64,000 nt of DNA from assembly GCA_963644855.1 (NCBI GenBank), contig CAVIQL010000002.1:78307-142306 (forward strand), written 5' to 3'. This DNA is from UBA6398 sp963644855. GTDB taxonomy: Bacteria; Bacteroidota; Bacteroidia; Bacteroidales; Bacteroidaceae. Shown here one piece after another: positions 34,573 through 43,700 of the stretch (the stretch's first letter is position 1; every line of letters starts with the position of its first letter). The notes beneath the pieces are model-generated. The model did not search any database. It worked only from the letters and a program-made list of their open reading frames with translations, and was not told the origin of the DNA. Made by a program: the position numbers and the translations under genes.

Positions 34573-34740
34573 AATCTGTACATCATAAAAACTCCGACGC
34601 ATCTAATTTAAATTCCAAGCCCCAAAATTCAACTTAGGTCAGACCCCGAAAAAACAACACGGCATATCGCAAAAACAATGTCAGACCTTTTTTAAAAAAG
34701 GTCTGACATTATTTAAAAAATATCGGACATTAGAAAAACC
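34573..34740. repeat. 21-base periodic array R9 (8 units, mixed word sets)
   Basis: Eight units in unbroken phase. The first use the second word set (CCGACGCATCTAA, CCAAGCCCCAAAA), then AGGTCAGACCCC, a GGCATATCGCAAAAA unit, ATGTCAGACCTT, AGGTCTGACATT and ATATCGGACATT. The segment 34677-34710 is a perfect 34-base palindrome. The array fills the gap between the divergent transporter and protease genes and joins both word sets in one array. Confidence 0.85.
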
Positions 34741-34808
34741 GTTTCTGCACATCAAAATCGGCATGGCGCATATTGAAAATTTCAAACCTTGAAATCGCCA
34801 AAAAGTTT

Positions 34809-34816
34809 TACTTTTG
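34809..34816 (+). promoter_or_regulatory. -7 box of the serine protease gene
   Basis: TACTTTTG matches TAnnTTTG. An ATG at 34821 would be at or before the transcription start, so the ATG at 34845 is favoured. Confidence 0.5.
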
Positions 34817-34844
34817 CACCATGAATTACAAGCATTTCCTTAAA

Positions 34845-35984
34845 ATGAAAAATCGATTGTTCAAAGCCTTTATATATATAATGTGTGTGGCGGGGCTTAT
34901 CAACCTGTCGGCATGCAAGGAAAAACCTATGACAGCCGATGAAATTTACCAGAAAGACGCTTCGGGCGTGGTGTTGATAGTAAACCGTTTTTACTACGCC
35001 ATGAATTGTCTCGGCGAAGTGATATACTTTACGGGCATTGACGAAGAAGGCAATTTGGAAAACATCACCGAAAACGCTGCCGAGGCTACACAAAATGCAG
35101 CCACGGCTTTTGGAACGGGATTTTTCATATCGCGCAACGGCGAAATCATGACCAATCGCCATGTGGTGCGTCCGGAAATCGACAAAGACAATTTGAAAAA
35201 CGTTGTTTACAAGCAAGTGCAGTCTATGAAACGCTACTTTGCAGGACTTCGCGACAATGCCGAGGAGCAATACAACGACTATTATTACTACTGCATGATG
35301 AACGGCAGTGATGCCAACTATGACGAAGTGCAGCAAAAGCTTGCTGAATTGAAAGAAACTTATGAAGAATACGACGGCAAGGTAAAAGAACTTGAAGACA
35401 TAGGATTTGCAGATATTGACAACATAAAAATAACTTCCTTGTGCCGCATTTCGATTGTCTACAATGGTTCAAACGGAAATTCCTCGGGCGAAATTTCTTC
35501 TTCCGAAATGCACGAGTGTACGGTGGAAAAAGTTTCGGGAATCGACGACGTGGATTTGGCTGTAATCCAACTCAACAACAAAAAAACGCCCAAAGACAAA
35601 TATATTTTCCATTTTGCAAGTGGCACAAAAGGGAAACGCACCCTGCTCGAAACATATTGGCAACGCGCACGCCGAGACTACAAAGGCAGAAAGCTCAAAC
35701 CCGGCACACAACTTTGCTTGATAGGTTTCAATCATGGTCCGCAACTTGCACAAACCACCTCGGGACTTAAAGCACAAATTGCAACGGGCAACATATTGCA
35801 GGAGCCAGATTCTCGCCGACTGATGTACACCATTCCCATACTTGAAGGCTCAAGCGGAAGTCCGGTGCTAAATATGTATGGCGACGTAGTGAGCGTAAAC
35901 TTCGCGAAACTGCAGGGCACAACATCGTTCAACTTCGGCATTCCGCTCGCAAGAGTCAAGGAATTTCTCGGAATAAACGACTAA
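34845..35984 (+). CDS. Trypsin-like serine protease lipoprotein
   Basis: A 379-residue lipoprotein (signal peptide 1-23, lipobox NLSAC with C24) carrying a trypsin-like fold. The catalytic triad is readable: H106 in TNRHVV, D237 in DDVDLAVIQL and S337 in EGSSGSP. An insertion of about 90 residues between His and Asp (about 120-205), rich in Tyr, Glu and Lys and probably a helical hairpin, sets it apart from standard DegP-type proteases; there is no PDZ domain. It is likely anchored facing the periplasm or surface. The ATG at 34821 would add eight residues but lies right behind the -7 box. Confidence 0.82.
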   Translation: MKNRLFKAFIYIMCVAGLINLSACKEKPMTADEIYQKDASGVVLIVNRFYYAMNCLGEVIYFTGIDEEGNLENITENAAEATQNAATAFGTGFFISRNGEIMTNRHVVRPEIDKDNLKNVVYKQVQSMKRYFAGLRDNAEEQYNDYYYYCMMNGSDANYDEVQQKLAELKETYEEYDGKVKELEDIGFADIDNIKITSLCRISIVYNGSNGNSSGEISSSEMHECTVEKVSGIDDVDLAVIQLNNKKTPKDKYIFHFASGTKGKRTLLETYWQRARRDYKGRKLKPGTQLCLIGFNHGPQLAQTTSGLKAQIATGNILQEPDSRRLMYTIPILEGSSGSPVLNMYGDVVSVNFAKLQGTTSFNFGIPLARVKEFLGIND

Positions 35985-36041
35985 CCTCGCACGCCCATCA
36001 CAAAAATCTCTGACGACACAATACGCAGAGCAAGGAAAAAC

Positions 36042-36070
36042 AAAAAGGAGACGCATTTGCGCCTCCTTTT
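36042..36070. terminator. Bidirectional terminator between protease and GH97 genes
   Basis: AAAAGGAGACGCA / TGCGCCTCCTTTT forms a 13-base stem with one mismatch, flanked by A and T runs, between the two convergent stops. Confidence 0.85.
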
Positions 36071-36073
36071 AAT

Positions 36074-38038
36074 TTATTGCTTAATAATCAATCCCCCGTT
36101 GGGCTGCATTGTAACCTTTGCCAATCCCTTGGAATTAACTTTAAGTTTCTGCATCTGCGGTTGCGGCAGTTCACCATTCTTTGCCGGGCTGTCGTTGTAG
36201 TATGTAACCTGTTTGCCGGCAAACATAGGCAGACTAATTTCAAGCTTCATCTCCTTGGCATCGGCATTCAATCCAGCCACATACCATTTATCGCCTTTTC
36301 TGCGCGCCACAATATAATACTTTCCGGGATATCCGTCGATAAAACGCGTTTCGTCCCACGCCACAGGAATTTCGCGCAACATATCAAGCTCAAACGCGGG
36401 AACTTCGTCAAGATTGTTAGGCATGATACCCACACACTGCACATTAGTCTGCGTGAAATATGCCGCAGCAATCTCCAAAATATCCGAAGTATGGCGTTTG
36501 TGTCGGCTCTTGTTGTCTCTTGAAAGATATTTATTGAGTAGTGTGCCTCCGTAATCCATCGAAGCCACAGCGTTGCGCGTGAAAGCAAAAACCGAAAGCT
36601 CCTGCGCCTCGCTTGTAGCGCTCTCGTCGGTGAAATAAACGTTTTCGGACGCTCTCACACCCTCCGACGCAACAAAATTGGGGTACATTCGCTCCCAACC
36701 ACGCGGCAATGTGCAACCATGAAAGATTACAAAAATCCCGAAATCGTTTGCATCGGCAAGAATATCCTCGTAAAGTTGCATGGTTTCCTGTTTGTCGCCA
36801 CCAAAAAAGTCAACCTTTATTCCAGCAACGCCTATATCTTTGAGCCATTTCATTTCTTTGCGGCGCGCAAGCGTAGTGTTCATAAGATTTCGCGGTGTCT
36901 GCGGCGCATCATTCCAATGTCCGTTGGAATTATACCACAAAATCAATCTCACACCCTTTTCCTGAGCGTATTTACTCAGTTCTGCCATACGTTTGCGCCC
37001 AATCTTGGCATCGTCGTCCCAATTTGCATCAATCAAACTATACTCATAGCCCATTTTTGAAGCCAGATCAACAAACGCTTTCTGGTCGGCATAATTAATA
37101 GATTCGTCCTGCCACAAAATCCAACTCCACACATATCGTCCAGGCTTGTATTCCTGCGAAGCATCATACTTGGGTTTCACCACATCAAAAGGAATCGTGG
37201 TTTCAACAATGGGTTTCAACGAACTGCCAACCGTAATTGTGCGCCACGGAGTGCTTCCCGGGAGCGCGAATGCCCCACATGCCGAGCCCAATCCACTGTT
37301 TTGGTTTGCCGAAGGATACTTAACGGTATAACCTTTTGCCGCATCGTATTCCGAAAGTTGGCACCCCGGATAATTTCCATCGGTTCCCGTTTCGCTCAAA
37401 AGCACCCAACCGTCATCGCCCACGCGGAACAATGCGGGGAATGTGAAGCCTTCGCCATATTCCGACTTGGTATTGAGCGGAGCATCTAAGGAATATTTTT
37501 CCTCGTATGCCGGATGCGTTCTGCACCAACCCGACGACGGAGCACTTTGTGGCGCTATGAAAGCTGTGGAATGCGTTGGAAGGTTGAACGATGTGGCTTC
37601 TTCGTCAACGCGAATGCTATACCAGCCGCCCAAGATAGGCAACGAATAACGAAACGCTACGTTGTTGTCAGAAACATTTATGGTTATCGTGATTTTTTGC
37701 TTCTGTGCATTTTCAAAATCAAGGCACACTTGATTGGCAACATAGTGTGCCGTTGTGGTTTTGGTGCGAGTCATTGAATAGGTCTCGTCTATTTTGTTTG
37801 CCACAACGGTTGTTAGCGTAAGGTTGTCCGAGAAATTTCCCGCGTTGGTGTTTATTCCGAGGCGGGAGTTGCGCAAAAAACATTTGCCGTCGTATGTTAC
37901 CGAATAGTTTGCCGTTCCGCCGTTGTCGTTAACCTCCACCAGGAGTTTTTTGTCGGGCGAAGGAATTGTTAAGTCCCTTGCTGTTGCCGCGATGTTTGAA
38001 GCAAGCAGTAAGAATGCTGAGATGATTGCAATTTTCAT
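36074..38038 (-). CDS. GH97 family alpha-glycosidase
   Basis: A 654-residue exported glycosidase (signal peptide about 1-20). It shows the GH97 layout: N-terminal beta-sandwich (about 21-290), TIM barrel (about 295-560) with RYVWSWILWQ and SLIDANWDDD, and a C-terminal sandwich. Family members split into inverting enzymes (SusB type) and retaining ones with an Asp nucleophile. Here GIKVDFFGGDK gives D410 at the nucleophile position, and SEGVRASE supplies E459/E464, so a retaining enzyme, perhaps an alpha-galactosidase, is favoured; this is inferred from the motif. The start at 38038 gives a proper signal peptide. It lies 31 bases after tamA and is probably on the same transcript. Confidence 0.86.
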   Translation of the reverse strand: MKIAIISAFLLLASNIAATARDLTIPSPDKKLLVEVNDNGGTANYSVTYDGKCFLRNSRLGINTNAGNFSDNLTLTTVVANKIDETYSMTRTKTTTAHYVANQVCLDFENAQKQKITITINVSDNNVAFRYSLPILGGWYSIRVDEEATSFNLPTHSTAFIAPQSAPSSGWCRTHPAYEEKYSLDAPLNTKSEYGEGFTFPALFRVGDDGWVLLSETGTDGNYPGCQLSEYDAAKGYTVKYPSANQNSGLGSACGAFALPGSTPWRTITVGSSLKPIVETTIPFDVVKPKYDASQEYKPGRYVWSWILWQDESINYADQKAFVDLASKMGYEYSLIDANWDDDAKIGRKRMAELSKYAQEKGVRLILWYNSNGHWNDAPQTPRNLMNTTLARRKEMKWLKDIGVAGIKVDFFGGDKQETMQLYEDILADANDFGIFVIFHGCTLPRGWERMYPNFVASEGVRASENVYFTDESATSEAQELSVFAFTRNAVASMDYGGTLLNKYLSRDNKSRHKRHTSDILEIAAAYFTQTNVQCVGIMPNNLDEVPAFELDMLREIPVAWDETRFIDGYPGKYYIVARRKGDKWYVAGLNADAKEMKLEISLPMFAGKQVTYYNDSPAKNGELPQPQMQKLKVNSKGLAKVTMQPNGGLIIKQ

Positions 38039-38069
38039 ACGTATATATTTTTTAGAATTAGTTCCTGTA

Positions 38070-40598
38070 TCAAAACGGATAGCCAATGGCGAAATTAAGC
38101 GAGAGTCCATCGGCAAACTTCTCTATATTGTAATAACCTTTCCGCGAAGTTTCATAAGGAGCATGGAGAGCAACGCCGAGATCAAGGCGCAAAACCAAAA
38201 ATTCCATGTCGTAGCGCAAACCGGCTCCCGTTCCGAGCGCGAGAGATTTGAGAAAATCCGAACCATTAAGCCTACCCTCCGGACGTTTCTCGTCTTTGCG
38301 CATAAGCCAAATGTTTCCGGCGTCAAGAAAAGCGGCCCCGTAGAGCGAACCAAAGAGTTTGAAACGAAGTTCGGCGTTTGCCTCGAGTTTTATATCGCCT
38401 GTCTGATCGATGTAGGAGTATTTTGATTCGTCGGAATGAAATCTTCCCGGTCCGATGGAGCGTACCGTAAATGCGCGAATGGAGTTTGCGCCGCCCGAGC
38501 TGAATTGTTCGCTATAAGGAGCCACTGTGCTATTGCCGTAGGAGTATATCACTCCGGCGAAAAGCCTTGTGGCGAATTTGAAAGTCGGATTTATTGTAAA
38601 TGTTTTGTGCACTTCGGTTGTGAGTTTCAGGAATTGGGCAAACGGATTACCCATTAGGCTTTTGTTTTGCTCGTTGAATTTTCTGCCGCTAAGGGCATAG
38701 ATTCCCGACACCAGGTTGCCCGACTCTTTTATAGTGGTCTGCCACCAAATGGGATTGGTAGCTTTGCGCGTGGAACTGTAAGTAAAACTATAGCTCACGG
38801 CGGGGATAAATTGGTTTCGCATACTGACGAAAAGTGCCGGGTTGGCATTCATAACAGAGTCGAAGCTCGCCGATTTCTTGAAGATGCGGTTGTAATCGAG
38901 CGAGAAAATCGAGAGCGCATGAGTAACATGGCGCGAAGGACGCCAGTTATAGGTCATATCGAGTCCCCACTTCACCATATTGAAATAGCCCGAGCGATTT
39001 AGCCAGTCGCTACTGAGTGTAAACTTTGTTGATGAGGGGAAAAACATCTTGCTATTGTCTATCCACGGCATGAACAGTGTGGGGAATTCAACGCTCAGCG
39101 AGTTGCCAAGTTCGTATGAATTCAAAAGGTCGTTTCTTTTGCGATGACTGTTTTGGGTTTCCCATTCATAGGAGCCGTATATTCGGAAACTCAATCGCTC
39201 ACCTGCGCGAAACGCATTGCGCTTTGCGATTTCAAACGATGCTCCGGGACCTACCAAATCGTTGCTTTTGGCGGTTACATTCATATTGAATTCCGTTTCG
39301 TAGGGCTTGTCGAGCTGTGCAAACAGGTAAACGTCGAGAGTATCACAGTTGTCGGTTGAATCGCGCGGTACATAATTCATGTCTATCGAGCTAAAAACTT
39401 GCAGACTGCTAAGCTTGGACGTTGTGAAACTCTGTTCGAGATAACTATAAGGCCTTCCGCGCCGCGAGAAAACGTTGTGTTTCCAAACTCTGGAGCGTAG
39501 TGGAATGCGGCGTCCGGGATAATAGAAGTCGAAGTCGCCGTTGGTAACATGTTTTACTGCGGTATCGCCATAACTGGTATTGATATAAACGTGTTTTCGT
39601 CCGTAATACCATTTATGTTTTGCCTTTTCGGGAATATTCTTCGCGGGCTGAATGCGCAGTTGCACCTTGCCGGGCACGGCAAATGTGTCGGCTGTGAAAA
39701 CGGTATAGTCGGAATTGAAATAATAATAGCCGTTGTTGCGAAAGAGGTCTCGAATGCGCGTTTTTTCCTCGCTTATTTTTGTTGCGCTAAACTGATCGCC
39801 GCGGTGCAACAAGCGTTTTGGCCATTCTTTTTTGCTATGAATGAGCGAATCGGCAGCCTCGGGATAACCCAGATATGCTATGGAGTCGAAACGGAACACT
39901 TCGCGCGGCGTAACATAATACTTCACTTTTGCCTTGCGGTTGTTGTTGTAGGGCAGAATGTCGTAACCCACCTCGCCATGAAAGTAACCGTAGTTGTGGA
40001 GAGTGTTGGTAGCCACCCGGGCGCGCAGTTGGGGATTTACCATCGAGATGTATTTGGGTTTCTGAGAGAAGTTTTTGAAAATCCATTTGCCAACGGCATT
40101 TTTTGAATTCACAAAACCGTTGTAGAACCAAAGACCCATGGGCAGAGGATGCCTTAGAGAAGAACTGCCAAAGAGAGACGCGTTTGGAGGATAGGCAAGC
40201 ACTCCGTCAACCTCTTCCTGCGCCGTTTCCCATGCCTTGGCGTCGGCGGCACGTTGGGCTTTCTCGGCAGCACGACGCTCTTTGTCGTTCAATGTGTCGG
40301 AGGTATTTGTGAGGTCGAGCAAATCTTTCACCCCCACTCCGTTTTTTGAATTGAGCAAGTCGTCAACCGTGCGCGCGGCATCGGCTATCGACTTTATCAC
40401 TCCCGCCGAATCCTTGTCGCTCTTGATAGTTTTTTTCACGCCCTTATAGTCAATCGACTTAATGCCGGTATAGAGTTGTTCGTCCTCGGGAATATTCGAA
40501 ACCGTAGAGCAAGCTGCCAATCCCACAAGCATTATGAGCAAACACCACATGCGTCCGGCGGTTGCCAGCAAGGCATTTTTTGAGCCTTTGTTAAGCAT
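38070..40598 (-). CDS. tamA: TamA/BamA-type outer-membrane assembly protein
   Basis: An 842-residue Omp85-superfamily protein. The N-terminus is a lipoprotein-type signal (lipobox VGLAAC near residue 29), followed by POTRA-like segments (for example VFRFDSIAYLGYPEAADSLI, and FNMNVTAKSNDLVGPGASFE further on) and a C-terminal beta-barrel that ends in Phe (LSLNFAIGYPF), with the D15 motif SSGGANSIRAF. TamA works with TamB, encoded just upstream, to insert or supply proteins or lipids to the outer membrane. The open frame extends 60 codons upstream through a 21-base array, but the ATG at 40598 gives the lipoprotein signal and is chosen. Confidence 0.87.
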   Translation of the reverse strand: MLNKGSKNALLATAGRMWCLLIMLVGLAACSTVSNIPEDEQLYTGIKSIDYKGVKKTIKSDKDSAGVIKSIADAARTVDDLLNSKNGVGVKDLLDLTNTSDTLNDKERRAAEKAQRAADAKAWETAQEEVDGVLAYPPNASLFGSSSLRHPLPMGLWFYNGFVNSKNAVGKWIFKNFSQKPKYISMVNPQLRARVATNTLHNYGYFHGEVGYDILPYNNNRKAKVKYYVTPREVFRFDSIAYLGYPEAADSLIHSKKEWPKRLLHRGDQFSATKISEEKTRIRDLFRNNGYYYFNSDYTVFTADTFAVPGKVQLRIQPAKNIPEKAKHKWYYGRKHVYINTSYGDTAVKHVTNGDFDFYYPGRRIPLRSRVWKHNVFSRRGRPYSYLEQSFTTSKLSSLQVFSSIDMNYVPRDSTDNCDTLDVYLFAQLDKPYETEFNMNVTAKSNDLVGPGASFEIAKRNAFRAGERLSFRIYGSYEWETQNSHRKRNDLLNSYELGNSLSVEFPTLFMPWIDNSKMFFPSSTKFTLSSDWLNRSGYFNMVKWGLDMTYNWRPSRHVTHALSIFSLDYNRIFKKSASFDSVMNANPALFVSMRNQFIPAVSYSFTYSSTRKATNPIWWQTTIKESGNLVSGIYALSGRKFNEQNKSLMGNPFAQFLKLTTEVHKTFTINPTFKFATRLFAGVIYSYGNSTVAPYSEQFSSGGANSIRAFTVRSIGPGRFHSDESKYSYIDQTGDIKLEANAELRFKLFGSLYGAAFLDAGNIWLMRKDEKRPEGRLNGSDFLKSLALGTGAGLRYDMEFLVLRLDLGVALHAPYETSRKGYYNIEKFADGLSLNFAIGYPF

Positions 40599-40610
40599 CT
40601 GATTTTCAGT

Positions 40611-40715
40611 ATACGTTTTACCCCAAAAACAATAACCGATATTTTTCAAACAATAACCGATATTTTTTAAAAAAGGTCGGACATTGTTTTTACAAAGTCG
40701 CATATTGTTTTTACA
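40611..40715. repeat. 21-base periodic array R10 (5 units) between tamB and tamA
   Basis: Five units: a left unit ending in CCCCAAAAACA, ATAACCGATATT twice, AGGTCGGACATT and AAGTCGCATATT, with TTTTCAAA, TTTAAA and TTTTTA spacers. It occupies most of the gap between the tamB stop and the tamA start and is the only array that appears to lie inside an operon. Confidence 0.82.
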
Positions 40716-40774
40716 GCCAAGTTTCACGCCTCCGCAAAATGCGGAAACCATATATATTATATGCCAGTATTTTT

Positions 40775-43700
40775 TCATTTTGTGCTGTCTGTACTGTCAG
40801 CCTTGCCGCTATTTTCGCGCTTTGTTTCGGCAGCGGGCTGCTGTTTCTCACTCTTTTTCTTTTTACTCTTCTTTGAACTCTTTTCGGTGGAACTGCTTTT
40901 CCAGAACGTGAAGACTTCTCCGAATTTCTCAACCTTGCGTCGCAACACAAGACCGGCACCCGCCTCGATCATCTGACCCTCGAGCGGATCTTGCGAGTTG
41001 TGGTCGTAGAACAAACGCACATAGCGCTTCGCACTATTGTCAATGCGATATTCCACCGACACATTGTCGATAAAACTACTTGCATCGTTGCGCGCATCCT
41101 CACCCGTCGACACATGTCCGCCTATCACAATGTTCACTCTATTGCCCCAAAATTTCTTGGCAAAGCGAAACGAATAGTCGGTGTTTGACATTCCAGTAGA
41201 CGAAGTGCCGTCTTCCACGCTCACGCTCAAATCAACCGACTTCAAAGCCTTGCCCGCAATCTGCTGCACCTGGTTTTGCAAAAACGCATTGAGCGCATTG
41301 CTCGTCTTCAATCCGTTCGACGCATTGCTTTCCTCGAGATAAAGCCCCGTAGCAAGCATCGAAATCGCAAGTTTGTTCTTCTGTTCTGCCGACATCGAGG
41401 CAAGCTGGTTTTGAATAGTCTGATCATCGGGCGCTTCTATGGTAAACTCAAGCCCCATTCGGTTGAGCGGCTGCGTAAGCTTCAAACCCACCTCGAAATT
41501 CACCGAACGCGGATTATTCTCGTCGTTCACCGAAGCCTTAACCTTCTCCTTTGCCGCAATATTAAGAGTAGGATTCATCGGCTCACCGGTAAACTCTATG
41601 TAACTTCCCTCTGTAAGATAAAAAGTGCGAAGCGGAATCACCGGCAAAGCATACTTCATTTCGCCATTGTTGATAGTATAACGCCCGGTAAGATACATCT
41701 CGCCCGTAGGCATATACTTAAACGTCATGTTTCCGCCACCCTCTACATCAATATAGCTCTGATTGTCGTCATTAATGTCGCAATGCAAATGGGCAGCGTC
41801 ATTAATATTCACGTTCAAAAGCATCGTTACACCCATAGCCTCCTCTTTTTGCGGCGCCACGGTTGCTGTATCGCTGAAATCCACAAATGACACAAGCGAA
41901 TTCAAATCATTTTCCGCCGACAACGGACTATCTTTCAAAACATACGAAACATCTGTCTTTGGCAAGACATTAAGATTGCCGTAAACAAAAAGTTTGGCAA
42001 GCGTTCCCTGTATAGTTACATCTATATCGGAATATACACTACCGTAAACCTCCGACTTGGCAGTTTGTTTCGCATCAATAATACGGAAATTCTTACCCTG
42101 CACCTTCACCGCCATATTTACGTTGTCGAAATCACTGAAATCAACATTTCCATCAACCACAAGCGGATTATTGTTTGAAGAATAGAAATTAAGAGTATCA
42201 AAATGAAGCACACTATTGTCAACACGCGCCGAATCATTACCAATACGCATGTTGAAACCATAGATGTCCGAATAAACCCTCACGGAATCAAGCAACATCT
42301 TACCGTTAAGCATCGGTTTGGCAACAGTTCCCGTAAGATCGAGATCGCCACCCAAATATCCGCCAAGGCTTAACGTTTCTCCGGTAAACGCATTAAGCAT
42401 ATCGGCAGGGAACTCTTTGAGTTGAAGACACGCAACAAGCGAATCTGTTTTGCCATGATATGTTCCGTCTATATTAGCAATTTCTTCGTTTCCCCTAGTT
42501 ACCGACGTATTTATGAAATGGTCTTCTGTTTGCAACATAGGAAAGTAAGTTCCCACCAAACCAATGTCTCCAAGCGGAGCACCCTCGTATTTCATATCCT
42601 TTACATTGATATCATAAGCGGCGGTAAGCTTTTCATCTTCTTTCATAACGTGTAAATCGCCCGACATAAAGCCCGAAATCAAAGGCATAAACGGTATCGA
42701 AGAACTCAACTCCTGCAAATTTACTTTGTTAACGCTCACCGTTATGTCGCTAATGCTATCTGTACGGTCGCCATAAACTTTCAATCCCGTGCCATCGTCT
42801 CCCAACAAATCGATATCCGAGAGAATTGTATTGTCATCAAGCAGCGTAAAATAATTATCCTTGTTTACTTTAAATTTACGGTATGCAATTACAGGGTTTT
42901 CCGGATATAAATGTACCGTTGTCCCGCTATCAGTAAGCAAAGCACGCAGTCCGAGGTTCATTCCCTCGCGTCCTTTTTTGTCTTTATACACAAGTTCTAC
43001 CCCAGCTCCGTCGTTAAGCAAATAACCATTGAGATTAGCGGTAAAGATATAGGGATTATGTTTCGTGGAATTGTGTACAAATCCTTTGAAACGCAATCCT
43101 GTGGTGTCTTGATAAAGCGAAATATTTACGGTATCGAGCAAAAGCGAACCGGTATTAAGACTATGAATGTATCCTGTGCCGTCTATTCCTTTTTGTGGCG
43201 AAGATTGGAGATTTAGGAACAGTTGCGTAAACGAATATCCCTGACGAAATCGCAACAGATTGCTTAACGGGTTATCTTTTCCTGCGTCTATCATCAGATT
43301 AAGTTCGGGAAGTTGTTGACGTAATGCTTCCTGGTCGAGTTGATTTGCCTTTATTTGTTTTTCGAGCATGGCAATAAAGCGCGACGCTTGCGAAGAAATT
43401 CGGTCGATATTGTTTTTGCTGTGTGCAATAAGGTTCAAATCGCCGGCAGATACTTTTGCAAACAGAGAGTCGCGGTGATTGTCGAGTTTTACGAGCAAAT
43501 CTTTTGCGCGATAAGACTTTGCACTGTCAACGTGAAACATTATGCTGTCTACCTTAGCGTCTATTCCGTAAACGCTTAGCTTGCTGTTAGCATAGAAACT
43601 TGCTTTTGAGCGTGTAGAAAGCTTCAAAGGTTTTGCGCTGCCCGTTAGTTTTTGAATGTCAAGGCTTGCGAGTATTGCGTTTAGGTTTCCTTTCACGAAA

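Noticed and set aside
40599..40778. A 60-residue N-terminal extension of TamA
   Set aside because: It would translate the repeat array and bury the lipoprotein signal sequence that begins at 40598.
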